From positions 6,138,001-6,202,000 of the forward strand of contig NC_090130.1 of assembly GCF_040581485.1 (NCBI RefSeq): DNA of 64,000 nt. The letters are read 5' to 3'. Of the stretch, positions 38,501-53,200 are shown piece after piece. Under the pieces are notes generated by a model, which was given only the letters and a program-made list of their open reading frames with translations, was not told where the DNA came from and made no database searches. Every line of letters begins with the position of its first letter. The first letter of the stretch is position 1. The position numbers and the translations under genes were made by a program. This DNA is from Linepithema humile (taxonomy: Eukaryota > Arthropoda > Insecta > Hymenoptera > Formicidae).

Positions 38501-41433
38501 CATTTCGTAAGGCTTGCGTAATAGCGTGCGCGCCGCGAAGCGATACCTCACATTGTTAGCAACCGCTGGCCTTCGCTCTTGCGGCTCCGAGGAGTCCGAT
38601 CGATCCGCCCGTGCGTGTCCGAAGACGAGCCTAATCGGCCGAGATCCACGCGCCGTTCGCCGTTAGCCACGCTGGATTCTACTACGTAGTATATCACAGC
38701 GCGACGCGTCACATTCGACGTTCGATTCGACCTTGTTTGCGCACAGGCGATCGCACAAGGACGCGCTGTGGGAATGAGCCTAGATACGACGTAGGTAAAG
38801 TCCACGATTGTTCGCTTCAGGGATGAAGTCGCGCCGTAATGGCACGCGTACGCTCTAATGAAGTTGATTAAACCCCTTGTGCGCTTCGACATTACACGTG
38901 GACGTTACGTTGGTTTGATGACAATCCCTGTAGAGTCAAGTGGAGTAATTGAGGCCGTTGGGTAAATGGAACAATGCAGTGATTTTCCGTCATAAAACTG
39001 ATACATTATGAAATTATTGGGAATTGATAAGAGTATTTACTTTGTAATTATTAACAAATTATTAAGAAATTATGGTTAATTATAAGCTATTGATTATTTC
39101 ATTGAAACTTATTTTGTTCTGTTTAAAAAAGTATTGTCTCGCTTATATCCGTTATATATCTTCTGAAATATTGAACAAGTTTTTGAATTATTTTTGTTCA
39201 AATTTTATAACACGTAAACGGTGTTGTATTAATCGATATGTGAAAACTACATTTGGTATTTTGAACATATTTATAATATTGTATTTTCTGGAACACTTAT
39301 TTTATTATTTTTTTCTTTTATTTCGGTATATTATCTGAAACAAATTTTGCAAAAATAATTTCGAAATTAGATGAAGCATTAAATTTTCAGTTTGAAAATC
39401 GAGATTCAAAAATAGAAAGTAAAATATTTATCAAAATTTTCTCTTTGTGCGCTATTATTTCATATATTTTTCCACGAAATTTAGTTTTCCAATTGGTATA
39501 ACTTGTCACTTTCGTATTCGTAACATAGTAATGTATAATGGAACATTATTTGAGTTCGCTATTTGAAGAGTCCACCGACCTTGCTGAAAGTTCACGCGCC
39601 GAAACTACTGCTCCGGTTTACAAATCGCAATATCTCCGCCCCACAATCCATCGTCACGCGCCGAGCTGGTTCGACCTATTTGCGAAAACTGTCTCGCATT
39701 TCTATTAACAAGTTTCGCGCGGACAGACGAGCATAGTCCCGTTATCGCGCAACTGCGTTTTCGAGTTGATAGCCACCCTTAATCCTTTTAATTGCATTGG
39801 CACTTCGTGCGCAAAATTGCTCACTATTTTTTCGACTAAAAGAGTCCGTTCAATTTGCAATTTGATGTTTTTTCTGAAAAGCTTCTTTGCTTTAGTCCGA
39901 TGTTTTTTCCGCCGTTAACCATACGAGTAAATATTCATTGTTAATACCCGATTATCAATACATACTGTTAGAAATATCATATTTATAAGGATATTAATTC
40001 AAAGAATATTTATTGATTATTTTTAATATTTATATTTTATTATTTAATTTTAAAAAAGATCGATATCAATTTGTGAGTTTATCAGCACTCTTATACGTGA
40101 GACGGAAAGATCGAACATCCATTCGAGTTGTTTTGCTAATAAAGCTTTACGCAATATGCTATCACGCATTGGTGTTTTGCAACGGGACGACCTTAACAGT
40201 CAAGGGTTAAAAATGATCGGACCGACGCGAGGTTGTAGCGTAGCCATAACCGAATGTTTATTATCGAGTTGGAAGATTGCGGGTGTTTGAAAAGGAGACG
40301 GCGGGTACAACACGCGAAAGCGTGTTAAATCGTCCGATTGACTGTCGCACGCGAGGAACGGTCTTCCCGTCGCGCGGGAAGGAATTCTCCGCCACGTATA
40401 CACATCGTATACGGCGATCGTTGCGAGGCATATAAGATCCAGGGAGCTACTTTATAGCGACGGTTATGGCCACGATATATCCTGTTTTCGGAGCTGGACT
40501 TCTGATAACAGAATCACCGTTCTACCACTCAACAGTATATTAACTCTCTTTTAGCGACTCAAGCAAATTTCGGGGGAACGTGTCGCCGTACGTCTGTCCG
40601 TTTGCAAATTGATATAATAAATTGCACTTTTGCTTCAATCTTTTATATCGATATACGTCCGACATTATTTCTCAGGAAGCGTCACTTAATACCACAAGCG
40701 TGATATCTTTGCACGCGCAATATATCGTCCCGCGGCCGTAATCGTTGCCATAAAGTTTCTCCGATATTATATGCAGCAGCGATACACAAAGAATTTTATC
40801 GAAGTGAAAAAACGATAGTAAAACTGTGGTCGCTTTTGCCAGATAATAACTGGTTTTGCCGAGTTTTAATTGCCACCCCGGGATCACGTCCCGCAGTTGT
40901 ACGGCTACGCAGCAGCCGGCGTTAAGGCTAGTTACGCCGATTTAAATAGATCGTGATCGCGTCGGCCCTCGTCATCGAGCGAGATCGAAGGTGGAGATTC
41001 GTCCCGGCTCCTCGTAGCCGGTTAATTATAATGAATTATTCATAGTATCGTTAGACGTCATGCCGCACCGTCAAGTCCGCCACCGGCTGTCTCGCTCCTT
41101 CTCGCTCTCGGTCCCCAGCCTCGGCCGACTCCGTGAGACGTTAAATCGCGGTGAAGCTGAGCGAAAAGAACGGAGAGGGTGGGACCCCGTAGGGTAGGCA
41201 GATAGGTGTACTCGCGCAAGCATAAATTGCACCTACGGGAATCATATTAAATTAAGGACGCGCGCGGATATACTATTTACGAGCGAAGCCAGTTACGGAG
41301 GAGGCACGATAATTAGCGTCGATTAGAAGCCTTTTCGACGCCGTCCGGTGAAACGCTTTAATTATCGATTATGGGGGCTGCCACCGATACACCGCGGCTG
41401 TCCGATCGCCGTCGTGCGAAGGACTACGCATTC

Positions 41434-41459
41434 CTCTCTCTCTCTCTCTCTCTCTCTCC
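41434..41459. repeat. (CT)n microsatellite
   Basis: About twelve CT units. Confidence 0.9.
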
Positions 41460-42557
41460 CGTATATGCATACCTTTGTGAATCTCCCGACGTGGAACGCC
41501 GCGGCGTCTCGGTTACTGCACGCTCGTTATTAAGTAGCGTACGGAGGCAAAGCGCGTGCTAGTTTGTATGGAAGTTACCGACGAGGGAACACGACCGTGC
41601 CCCGAACTCATCAATTTGGGTGAAACTTTGCCGGTGTATAGGGTGACTCAAGGAGTAACGGTAATGCTCCGTTCGCGCCCAATTGCCCTTTAAAGGTACG
41701 ACATTTAATGTCTCAAAGCTGTAAGACCGCTCCAATTCTGTATACATAAATGTTGAATCGTGATGTAAGAGGATGTTTTGAATAAATGTGACAGATTGAA
41801 CATTACAAAGTATACAAACAACATTTCGGCAAGATCTCGGAAAATTATTGTATTTCTTTACGAAGGTAAATTGATTTTATTTATGCTATTTTGTGATGTT
41901 TCTATTATGAGTTAAGGGGCAATTTTATATATTAACAATTAGAAGAAATTTATTGATTGCTCTATGAGAAAATAACAAAAACTTAATTTCCAATAGATTC
42001 TAATCAAACTGTAGTTACACAGTAGATATTTTGCGATAGATAGTTTTACGATTTGATTTTTTAGACATTTAAAGTTAAAAAAATTGAAAAGCTGCGGTAA
42101 AAGTGATTTTATCAAATTTCCGCTAAGTGAAAATTGAAGTCAAAACTCGAAAACACTTTTTATTAGAAAATATCGTTATATACGGTGAATGCACTTGAAG
42201 TTGATGCGTTGCTGTCGCTATATAGAGTGCCTACAAGGGTTGGCATGAAGCTAAGGCAAACACTAAATAATTCATTAACCTTTCGATAGCCCTAGCGGCA
42301 AACACACGTGCGGATTGCACGCATGGCTGTCTTCAAAAAGTTCGGAATCAAAAGCAGCGTGCTGGAAAGCGCGATATCAATATCAAACACACGCATTCGC
42401 GGCCTCAATAAATCGCTGCCTGTACGGCATAAGCTGTCATGTCGATAAAATTCGGTCTTTTATTTGGTAGAATGGTTTTAACGCTTCTGCATACGACTCT
42501 TTTTCCCGTTCCACATTCCGACTGTAAAATCGGACGCTCTTGTAGTTTTGTAGCGTC

Positions 42558-42581
42558 ACGCGCGCGCGCGCCGCGCGCGCG
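42558..42581. repeat. Alternating CG tract
   Basis: Near-perfect CG alternation with one break (CC at 42,571-42,572). Such DNA can adopt the Z form. Confidence 0.85.
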
Positions 42582-42853
42582 AATTAAGCCGCTCGCAGTA
42601 TTTTATTCTCGCCTACATTTCGCGCGTGTTCCTTAGCATCACGCTAAGTATTACAGTTAGTTTGGAATTCATTTTCATTAAGCGAAATATTAACTTTGCT
42701 AAGAAATCTTCAGCTGCAGGAAGGCGCGACAGTTTTAGGAGACCTTATATATAAATACAACAGGAAAAGCGAAACGGGAAATCGAGTGTAAGAAATATCG
42801 GAAATTACGGGAGAAAAAAGAGCGGAGGCTATTTATGTTGGAATTTAGAGCTG

Positions 42854-42854
<1 letters not shown>

Positions 42855-42884
<30 letters not shown>
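42855..42884. repeat. (TA)15 microsatellite
   Basis: Fifteen uninterrupted TA units. Confidence 0.9.
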
Positions 42885-42885
<1 letters not shown>

Positions 42886-43287
42886 GGAATTTTGTGTAGC
42901 GAGAAATCGAAAGAATTATTACATGGCGAGTTTGTAAAAATACAAAGGCCTAAGTCTCTAAAATCGAAATCCTTGTTTCGTTCGGCGACGACGTTACGTG
43001 TCCGACGCAACGACGCCAGCGTGCAGACATCGTAATCTGCTCCCTACGCGCGCGTAGCGGTCACCCCGTCCCTATCGCCGTTCTCCTTAGCACGTTGCGT
43101 TGTTGGCCTCAACTGAACGCGCGCGCGCACGTAAAACGCACGCACACGGAGCCGCTTGTGCATACACACGATCGTTATTACAGCCGCCGGCCGTGTATGA
43201 ACGGACGGTGTTCGCCGTTGGCATCGCGCGCGCGAGACAGTAGTAGTGGCGCGTAGTGTGCCGGCGTGGCGCGTCGACACGGTGGGA

Positions 43288-43305
43288 TCGTCGTCATCGT
43301 CGTCA

Positions 43306-43340
<35 letters not shown>

Positions 43341-43342
43341 GT
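43288..43342. repeat. CGT-rich trinucleotide repeat
   Basis: Tandem CGT units with CAT and CGC interruptions. Confidence 0.85.
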
Positions 43343-43491
43343 AGTGGTGGCACGACGTGGTGGGATGCGGCAGCAGATTCGTACGTGACCCGGTGCGGCA
43401 GGCAGGACTCTCTCAGCCGGCGCTACTCGACTTCGCGAACGTACAGATCAGTTGAGTCGCGAGCCTCGGAACGAGCTGTCGCGCGCGCGTG

Positions 43492-43524
43492 CCTCTCTCT
43501 CTCTTTCTCTCTTTCTCTTTCTCT
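43492..43524. repeat. CT-rich microsatellite
   Basis: CT/CTTT repeats lie just downstream of the initiator-like TCAGTT. GA/CT repeats are common in insect promoters. Confidence 0.8.
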
Positions 43525-44264
43525 GTATTGCGTTTTTTCCCCCTCTTTCCGTTTCTCCTCCGAGTGTCATCTCCGTCTCGCTTCCTCCGTCCTCCCTCTC
43601 GCGGCTTTCTACGCCGTCACTTGTTCCTCTCCTCGTCGCTCCTGTCTACCTCGCGGTCCACCCCGTGATTCCCGCCTCTTCACTCGCTCCTCGTTTGTCC
43701 GCCAGCTGTGGAGTCCGCACGTCTCCGTTCTATCCACGAACGTTCGGTGTGTGTATCCCTACTGCGTCTCACCTGCCGTTATCTCCGTCTCGGTCACGTA
43801 CACCGGCGACTTCATGCGCGTCTTCTCGCTCGCGCCCGCGACGCCGAGGAGCACCGAGCGCGTCCGAGTCCGGTCGGGACACTCGCGGCACTCGCGCGCA
43901 CAGGATCCGCGAATAATATCACCTGCCGGACGCAACACTAAACCGTCGATCGTCAGCGTGAGAGCTATCGCCACGGTGACGTGCCACCCTACGCAGCGAT
44001 AACGCAGCCTCGATATCGTTATCGAGTCCGGAGATTAACCAGGGGGAGATTCTGGACCTCGCGTTTTCCCCCTTCGGGTGCGTTCTTTACACGCCGATGG
44101 GAAATTGCGACTTTCTGTCGATGATCTATACCGCTCCGAGCAGGATCCGCTTTTCTCTTTGAGCGAACGACTTCCAGGAAGCTCACGATCGATCTTTATT
44201 GCGTATGGCTGGCGGAGCTCGGCTGTGCACCGTAATACTCTTTCGCGCGTCATGCTGAAGCAAG

Positions 44265-47200
44265 GTGTGTTTACATCGCGAACCTTTTACGCTAATTTTT
44301 TTTCAATTAATCATTAATCATCATTAATATTCGCTTTGACATATTGAGTGCAAGTTTTTTTCTTTCACGACATGGATAAATAATGCTCATTTTGTAATGT
44401 ATGTCATTCGAATAATTAACAAAGTTTGTTATGTATCAAATTTGATCACGTGCGGCCTCGAGGAATTGCTTATTTTATATGCAAATTTCTGATTTACATG
44501 AAAACGTGAGTAATAACCAGTTTTTTTTTCGAAATATTAAAGAACAGATATAAAGGTTATTTACTTTATTTTATATTAGCTCGTTTCTTACGTTAACGAT
44601 TAATCGCAGTAAATCGTATAACAAAAAATTATTCTTATTATAAATGAGTGACAGAATAAATTTTTTATATATCTCTACATATAGCATTTAAGCTTTGAAG
44701 AAAAAAAAAAAAGAAGATAAATGTGCCTCATTTTGCGCGGCTTTTTTACAATACATCCGACGTTAATCAAGATTTCCTTGTTAGAAAACTAATAATCAAG
44801 GTTTTAACGAGTTAATCAGCTCACGGCATCCGTAAGGCTCGATTAGTTGTCGGGCGTCCTCGGATCATTCCTTGAAGTGGATAAACCGCGCTCGCACGCT
44901 ATATCGCGCGGGGGTATACATTGTAAATTACCGTTCTTGCCGGCAGCCGTACTTAGGCGCACCTGGGCACGGCGGAAGGTGCAAATGGTCTCGAATTGCT
45001 CGGCAAGAAGGAGGTAATAATAGCGCCTACCATTTGATACCTCCGCCGCTTACGCTGGTGGCTGAATTATAGGCGCGCGTCGATTGCCCGATAGATAATT
45101 TCAACGTGTAATCCTCTCTCATCTCTTACCTGCTTCACGCGCCGCGCACATTGTTCGTTCGCGTGGATTTCGCGCGCCACGCCGTGCCTTCGTCGGACAA
45201 CGGTCATCTCTGAAATAACAAAAGAATTGAATCAGTCGACAAATCTCTCGCATCTTTTACAAAAGTAAGCCGAAGACGATCGCGTATTTCCGAAATCGAT
45301 TGATCTTTATTAGACGAGCTGTGATCGAGCGTGATTAATTTAATACTTAGATGCATTGCGCATCAATTTTAGCATTGATCCATCCAATTTATTGTTCTCA
45401 ACGTTCGATGAACAAATCGAAAAATTGCAAATTGTATAATTATTATCATCTTTTTACTATATCATTTGTCGCTAATCCGTCTAATTAAATTTACCGTTAT
45501 CGTAACATGTTGTGTAACATAATAGGTTGACCGGAATCTCATTGATCGTGCGAGGGAAGGTGTTACGAAACACGCGGAGAATTTCGCATCGGAACAATTA
45601 GCGTAGGGTTGGATAGTACGTTAGGATGCCTGTAGGGTGTTACGTTAGAAGGCCACCAATTACGAACACGATTGCTAGTTAACTCGTTAGAAGGCACATT
45701 ATTCTGTCTGAACTAGGCTTAACCGTTTAACTGATTGTGAATCGTTTTCTCATTAATTTACTCTCGTCAAAATATGTATCACTCAATCGAATATATAGTT
45801 CTCTGATAGAAATAATGATGATACGACATATCGAAGATGGAGATTTATAGACAAATGCGAATTAATATAGCGGTATTTAAAAAATTATTTTAAAATTGAA
45901 GAAATGAGGTGAACAATAGAAAATTAAAACAGTGGTGGCATACATTTTATATTGCGTCGAGAATAATTTAGTGAGTAATTATGACTATTTAATTCTTGAA
46001 TTAATTCATCAGAGAGATGCAAATGGGACATTCGAATGATTTAAACTACTAATATGGACTATTAATTAAAGTATAGTATTTAATAGCAGATTTGTGTTTT
46101 TCTTATAGAGAAAAAATATTTTATATTCGTGTAAGATCTTTTCATATCAGTTAGTTTCTTTTGATACATTGTGGAAATTCGATCGCATGTTTCATGAGCA
46201 CTTTTATAGTGCTCTTCAATTCTGTAAACGCGTCACTTCAACAGGCGTTGTTGGACGTGTTGTGTGCGCACGATGATCGGCGAGTTCTTCGTGTCGGAAA
46301 ATGATGCAACTTGTTGACGCCGGCCTGTCTTTATATAAGTCCCGTGTGATGGCGTATTTAATCTTTTGCTTCAAATGCGAGCTATGTCTGTACTTTCGTA
46401 CAAATATGGTCAGGAAAAATCGAGCTGTACCGGCTCTTGAATAACTTCGCAACGTAACAAAAGATTGTAAGATTTTAAGATCTATATTATTCACATTCTA
46501 TATTTGGAATGTTTTTCTGCTTTTTATTTAGAAATGTCGTTGTGCGAAACAAACAAAATACAGAATCACACATATGGCTAAATGTGTATTACGACACGGA
46601 TTCGCATTTTTCTATTTTCAGAAAAGTTCTCTGTTATTTTCATTGATATGGTAGAATAGCTAAAAAAATACAGACGACGCTTTTCCCGCGAAGCTGACGT
46701 TTTTATCTTGGCATTTTATGCGAGAACCGCTCCTCGGAAAGACTGTTTAAGGTTTCTTCGTCTGAATCACGAAGGATCCGCGCCTTACCGACCCGGATGA
46801 GATCACGCCGCGATTCTTATTGCCTTCTTTTGCGCGGACCATTTCGCGAGCGGCGGCCGTCGTCCCCCAAGGACACGTCGCGGCAACCATTAGGTGTTGT
46901 TTCCTCAATAAGGGGGGAAAATGCGCACGAGGGAAGCGTAATTTACCAGCGTGGCATCTCCGGAGCGCAATGCTCACACGCAGCCGACGGCATTATTTTT
47001 TGTAACATTATTACTCGCGGGTTAGCGCTTTAAACATAAATTTATGTACTTATTATGCCGCGTTATATCTATCGTGTTTTATTGACTTCATTTTGCCGTG
47101 AAAATTTAGAGTACATTATAAAATATTATTACATATTCAATTATCACGCGCGGAATGTCCTAATTATCTTTATTTTCAATGAAATTGCATTTTTTTATCT

Positions 47201-50200
47201 TAGATAATTTATTCAGTGTGCAACATCCAATTATATGTTTTATCTTAAATATATATACGATTTTATCAAGTATCCCGTTCTATCGATAGAGTCTGATTAC
47301 GACGCCTGCTTATCGAAAAAGCTGAACGTCCAATAGCTCAAGTGCAATCACGACCAATGGCCAAAGATTTTTGCAATTTACCGAAGAACAAGACGACTTG
47401 ACTCGGCAAGTCTCTTCTCTTGTCCTTCCACTGGAAATTGTTTTTTCGCTAAAGAGAAAATGTATTTATCGAGGGGAGGCGTATCACGCGCTGGCTGCGT
47501 AATCACATTGTGTCGCGCGCATCAGGCCCGATAATCGTTTTATGACGAATGTGAATGAAACACTTTGTCCGAAGGGTTCACCTCATGCGCGGAACGGAAG
47601 CGTGACTCATGAGTGACTCGCGCTTATCGGCTCCTCGGCACGATAAAAAGTCCCTGGCGCTGCTGCCGTGTTTGTATAAACCGTGGGGTAACACAGGGTG
47701 GCAAAGTGCCACGGCATAAAGAGGAAGTGCTTCCGCGGCGACGCAAGCGTATTTTTATCTCTCGTCCTTCGTAAAGGCATGCCACAGTGCCTAATGTATT
47801 AATGTCGGAAAGTAAAACCCCGAGCGAGTAGGTCCAAGTATCAAGTTGACATTTCATTTGTGACTGTTCGAGAAGACATGATTTATTATTCAAGGCGTTG
47901 AAGTTGATTTGCGACGCGTTGCTCAAACGCGTACAGAAATATCAGCGAAATTTCAAATGCGAGTGAATTTAACGCTTCGAAGTATTATTTGCTTATAATA
48001 TTAATTGCGAAATTATCATAATTATTTTATAAAATATTATCAATGCGTTCTTGATTCTAAACTTATTATATTATATTTAGATTAAATCTTATAATGATTA
48101 TATAACTATTTTTCCTATTTGCAATGTTTATTGATTACAATACAATGAACTTTTAATCTAGAATATTTAATAAGAAAAAAGTCGAAAATAGGTAATAAAT
48201 TAAACGATTATTTCTACCAGCTAATTTTTAATGTTTTTTAAAAATTATGAATGGTATGATTTATCAAGTGTAGAATATAATTTAATAATGATATTAGCTG
48301 ACGTTAAAACCATTTGCATATTACACATGAAAAAAAAGAGTGTGTTCGCGATTCCGGACGGTGGGATTAATGCATACGCGTATGAATATTTGCACACGAC
48401 GGTTTGCCTTTTGCAAGAGAGCCTTTGCAGCACGCAAGGACCATTGTCCTTATCGTCGTTAATAATTCATTTGATTTTATTTGGTCGGCCGACGCGTTCC
48501 AATGTACTTTATTTGGGATTAGATTCACGTGGCGATGCATTCAAACGGATTTCTCGCGAGACCATTGCTCTCCGTCACTCCGCGCTGGCGCGCCAAAAGA
48601 GAAAATCTCTCTCTCTCGTTACGGTGTCTTGCCTTCCTTATACTTTATTGCATAAATAAAGCACGGGCTATTGAGAGCGAGCGATCTTTTACCGTGTCAA
48701 GGGAGGTAGGAGGAGAAGGAGGGGGAGGTTCGCGCACAAACGGGAAAATAGGGGGCAAAGAAAGCGACGGCGTTGAACGCAGTTTTGCGGATTAGCAATG
48801 CTAACGTAATCAAAGAGAAGCGGGATGTTTTTCTGTTAAGCGATTAAGCTATGTCTTGGGAGGTTGAAAAAACATCGCGGCTTCATACACGGAAAACCGT
48901 TTCGCGTCGGCGGCAATTAACCGTCGACGAAAGTCTCTTAAGAAAAGAGATTTTCCGAAGTAATCTCATAATGGTGTAATATAATACACTTTGCTGCACC
49001 TCGCTATACTTTCTACTTCAGTTTACTTAACTTCACTCGTTTAACATCTTTAGAGTTGTAACGGATGCTGTTTTCGTCCATTGCAAAATGAGAGATAATG
49101 GTTTTATCGATTATAATTTTGCAGTAAAACTTTAATTATGGAAAATTTTATAGATTTATATTAGCATCCATTCAATTTTGAACGTGTGTTATTTTTGAGC
49201 ATCGATTCATTCGCGCGTGTTTATTATTTGAGTAAAAAAAATGAGGGATAAAGCGCATTCTTTGATAGCTGCGAAAGAATAATCAAATTTCTAATATTCA
49301 GACACATAATATTTATTAACACACAGTTTATTTAAATCATACTATTAATAAATACATGTTATATTTCGTGGCGAAATTGTGTGTAAGGCAGGAGGTAGGG
49401 TGCACTTAAGAGCTGAGTGCCTCGAAACACACTTATGTAGTTACGAGCGAAAATTCCGTTTCTACAATTTTACCATGGAACGACGTAAGCCATGGTTTTC
49501 TTTAAGCCGCTTTTATTTTCACGTTGTTAATTTAATATACAAATAACTACACAGGCTTTGCATCGCGTGCCGATGCAGCAATATTCAAACGTCCCACGTG
49601 GTATGAACGTAAGATCGATTGATCCGTCAAATGTGATCGAAACAGAAAGCAAAGTAATACTATTACCTTTATACATCGTCAACCTACCTCAATTTCGTCT
49701 AAGGAACAAAGAAGGTAGGAGTGAGCAGGAAAGAGGTTTTCTGGAGAAAAATAGATAGACAATATCGCAGAAAGGTGGAGGCGGAATATAAAAGGTCGTG
49801 CTTTTATCGCACGTGCTGAGCTAACCGTTTCATGCGCTTCTCGCGTTACTTTCTCTTTTTACTCTTATTTGTACGAAATTGAACCAAAAAAGTCGCGCAA
49901 TAAAGAGTGTCAGTCGAATTTGCAGTTTACTGCGCTGAAATATGTCCGAAGCGAAGCGTATTGCGCGAGATTATCTTTAGCTTAGCACTGCTCTGCTTTT
50001 TGCGCTATTTTTATTAACCTGCGAATGGTTGCGTTATGAGCGCCACGCTGAGATAAAAAATAAGTCCCTTACGCAACCAATATATAAATTATCTTACTAT
50101 AAAAAACAAGTTATTTACTTTTATTTTTGACCCACTGGAATATATTAGCATATTTAAATATGTAATTAATGTGAAAAAATATACAAAAATTTAATATGCA

Positions 50201-53200
50201 AAAATAATTGAAAATTTCGAGACTTTGTTCTCGATAAAAATGTGCTGTTTAACTGTGTTAACAATTAGATCTCATGTATTATTCGTCAAACTGTTGGCGA
50301 CTTTTTACTTCGAGAAAATATGTGAACGCGCTATGTCCTTTCTTTAATTACTCGAAAAGTACAATTAAAACTTGCGTTCAAATAGCTGAAACGTCCTCAT
50401 TTCGGAATTTCCGACTGTACCCTTAAATCAGTGCTTTTAGTTTAATTGTAATAATGACTGACGTAATATACCGTGGGCGCGATGAACTTTGGTACCAGTT
50501 CGGGCGAGATACATAACTACGAGTCCGGCAAAGACGCTTAACTTTTAACGAATACAAGAAGATTCCGAGTATCGAGGTCGACGATACTTTGCGAAATTTG
50601 CATCTCGAGATCCAGAAGTCGCGGAAGGAGGAAGTACAAGAAAAATGCATTGTTGAGGCGGGACTTCAGCACATATCTGTTTTCACTATAGCGCGATATC
50701 TATAATATATTGAGACGTACAATGGCTTGGCGCGTTACTGATTTACTAAATTACTTCCGGAATGTTTAGGTGTGCATCCGTGCGCATTTTTCACCCGCTT
50801 GCCGCAATCTGACAATGTTTGCATTATTACTACTTCACGTTTTCACGATTATGGGGATTTTCGCGGAATCTTTGTATACATTTAGTTTTTTCGCATGACA
50901 CAGTGATCTGGCATTGTGATAAGGATCTTAACTTGCCTTTTAATTAATTTAATTATGTTAAGTATGCATTTAATTACAGTGCGTTACTGTGCTATTGGCA
51001 ATTTATTATTTACAATCGAAGATTCGCGTTAAACTTATAAGATTAACTTATCAGACGCAATGTCATTATTAATGCTTAAAACGTTAAAGCTTGATGCGCG
51101 ATACCGATCATAATTATTTCGACATGTATGGAATGATTTATATGATTTGTTATTCGTATCGACAAACTACGGAAATACATTCGACCACGATTTCATGTCC
51201 GTTAACCGCGATATGTTCCGTTCAATTTCAGTTATTTATCGATGAAAGCGAATGTTTCACATACGAGTTTCCGAGTAATTATAACTGGCTGTATACGCAA
51301 TAAACTTTGATTATAAATTATCGAAAAATAGAGGTGTGCATCTGGAAAAATTTATTTTCGAATAAATTTGTTTTATGACAGCGGATTATTTTTTTTCCAA
51401 TAAATTATTAAATATCTCGACATAGCGGCAAAATTAAGATATATCACGAACTTATTTATCGGTAGATTGAAATTTTCTTAAATTGTAATTTAGTATAACA
51501 GTATAAATTAGAGATTTATTTGCCAATATACTGTTCTATCATAATAAGATAGGGTTAAGTGATTTAAAACCAAAATATATCGCATCGTATAGCTTCGCAG
51601 AGCAAAATTTCCAATATTTCATTGCAAAACTTGGCCAAGGTTGCTTCTCTCGTGTATGTTTTGCCTCAGAAGAGCGTAGAATAAAGAACAAAAGTCGCGT
51701 CGCTGTTTCGCCATACGATCGAAGCTCCCCAACTGCGATTTGTCCTAATTTATTTCTTTGCCATTGGTCATCTTTTTCTCGAAAGAATGAAGAATGATCA
51801 TCATTTCTACTTTACAGAGAAAATGAATATAACAACAAATCGCCCTACAATATAATATATTGTCTTCGTGTAATCTGCATTTTTATTTTTTATATGTAAA
51901 ATAAACAGAAATGCATAGTGCTCCACCAAAGTAATAGGACGTCTACAGGTCGAATAAAATCGTGTTTGAGTGAATACTTAAACTGCTACGAATTATACAA
52001 TTTTTGATAACTCAAATTGTGTTTAAAATACTGAGGTGCAAGTTTGCTGACTTTGATAATTCTCTTAGCACGTACTGTCGTGCACATTCTTTCTCATTTA
52101 ACATAGCTTTTTACGCTTTGGCATATGTTTCGGCATTTACTCTTCGCCGCTTCAAGTGCGTTTTCTTTGCGGTGGAACTTTGCCGAGATCAATTTCAAAC
52201 CGCGAAGCGAGATGTGGTAACTTTTTCTCGACCAAGTTAAAAGGTCGGAACGCCTTTTGCTCCGCTTTTATATAAAAGAAACTGGAAAGCGTCGCTTTCA
52301 ACGATTTTGAAGATGCTCTCGGTATTTCTTTGCATTTTAAAAAGGTATATGTAAAATAAACCAAGTGCTGTACAGTTTTTGTAACAATTTACAAGAACAA
52401 TTTATAAGATATTTATACAAGATACAAGATATTTATAAGATAAATCAGTTAAGAATATTTTTTAAGTTTAGAATATTGCTAACAATTAATATTTAAATTT
52501 GTTCTAGTATTCCAGAAATTTATTTTTTAATTTTAATGTACAGCTACTTGATTTTTTATACAAAATATCCAGATAGCCAAATATTGGCAGATTGACAGTA
52601 AATTTGATCAAACTTTACAACACTTAATATTTTGTTTAATAATTATCTATGACTGTCATCTATAAAGATCTTTGCAAATTTCAACATTAAGCTTATATAG
52701 CTTCCAATCAAATTACAATTTTTGCCGAACTATAAAGTGCATTTGCATTCAAATAAAAATAGTTAAAATTAGATTTCTAGAGTTTTAACGCATTTCAAAA
52801 TTTATGCAATAACTTTTTTATTTTTACAAATTTTACCTCAAAAAAATCTGTAGGAAGAGTTAGAGACCTGGAGCGTCTAATAATAGAAACCGTTTCTAAT
52901 TAGCATAGAGATGCGTTCTCGCAGAAAACTCGATAAAAACTTTCGATTTTATCTATGATGGTTAGAGTTACGCATTATGTCGATACACCAAACGAGCAAC
53001 AGGTACGAGGGCAGTGTAAATCAGGAGCTAACAATTGAAGCGCATTAATTCCTGTATCACGGCCGTCGTGTTCGAAGAAACGGCGGTGGATAACCGAAGG
53101 TCGTCGGTTCTGCGCCTCGATTGGATCGGAATAAGTGCCGGAGCTCGGGCTTAGAAACATCGTCGCTCGGTCAGTAGACAGATATTCCGCTGATAAGTCG

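Larger units (their letters stand above)
34291..43009. other. Long non-coding stretch
   Basis: It is mostly AT-rich with CpG patches near 36,500-36,850, 38,230-38,890 and 40,900-41,570. Simple repeats: A20 (35,497-35,516), CT-rich tract (38,429-38,460), (CT)n (41,434-41,459), CG alternation (42,558-42,581) and (TA)15 (42,855-42,884). Open frames such as 38,102-38,479 resemble no family. No splice-bounded exon was seen. Confidence 0.45.
43010..44264 (+). promoter_or_regulatory. Large CpG-rich island, candidate internal promoter and 5'-UTR exon
   Basis: About 1.2 kb of CpG-rich DNA holds a (CGT/CGC)n tract (43,288-43,342), a TCAGTT initiator-like site at 43,448-43,453, a CT-rich tract (43,492-43,524) and a donor-like AAGCAAG|GTGTGT at 44,264/44,265. 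A 248-codon open frame (43,256-44,002) starts with GTG, has no ATG in its first two-thirds and translates to Arg/Ser/Leu low complexity. Two other frames are open over the same bases. I therefore read it as an untranslated leader and promoter rather than a gene. A second promoter of the host gene is the simplest inference. Confidence 0.4.

Noticed and set aside
43256..44002. 248-codon open frame as a gene
   Set aside because: It begins with GTG, has no ATG in most of its length, is built from CGT and CT repeats, and two other frames are open over the same bases. It is better read as a GC-rich leader.
48231..48659. 142-codon ATG-started frame
   Set aside because: It has no recognisable motif, its composition matches the local DNA, and there is no splice or promoter support.
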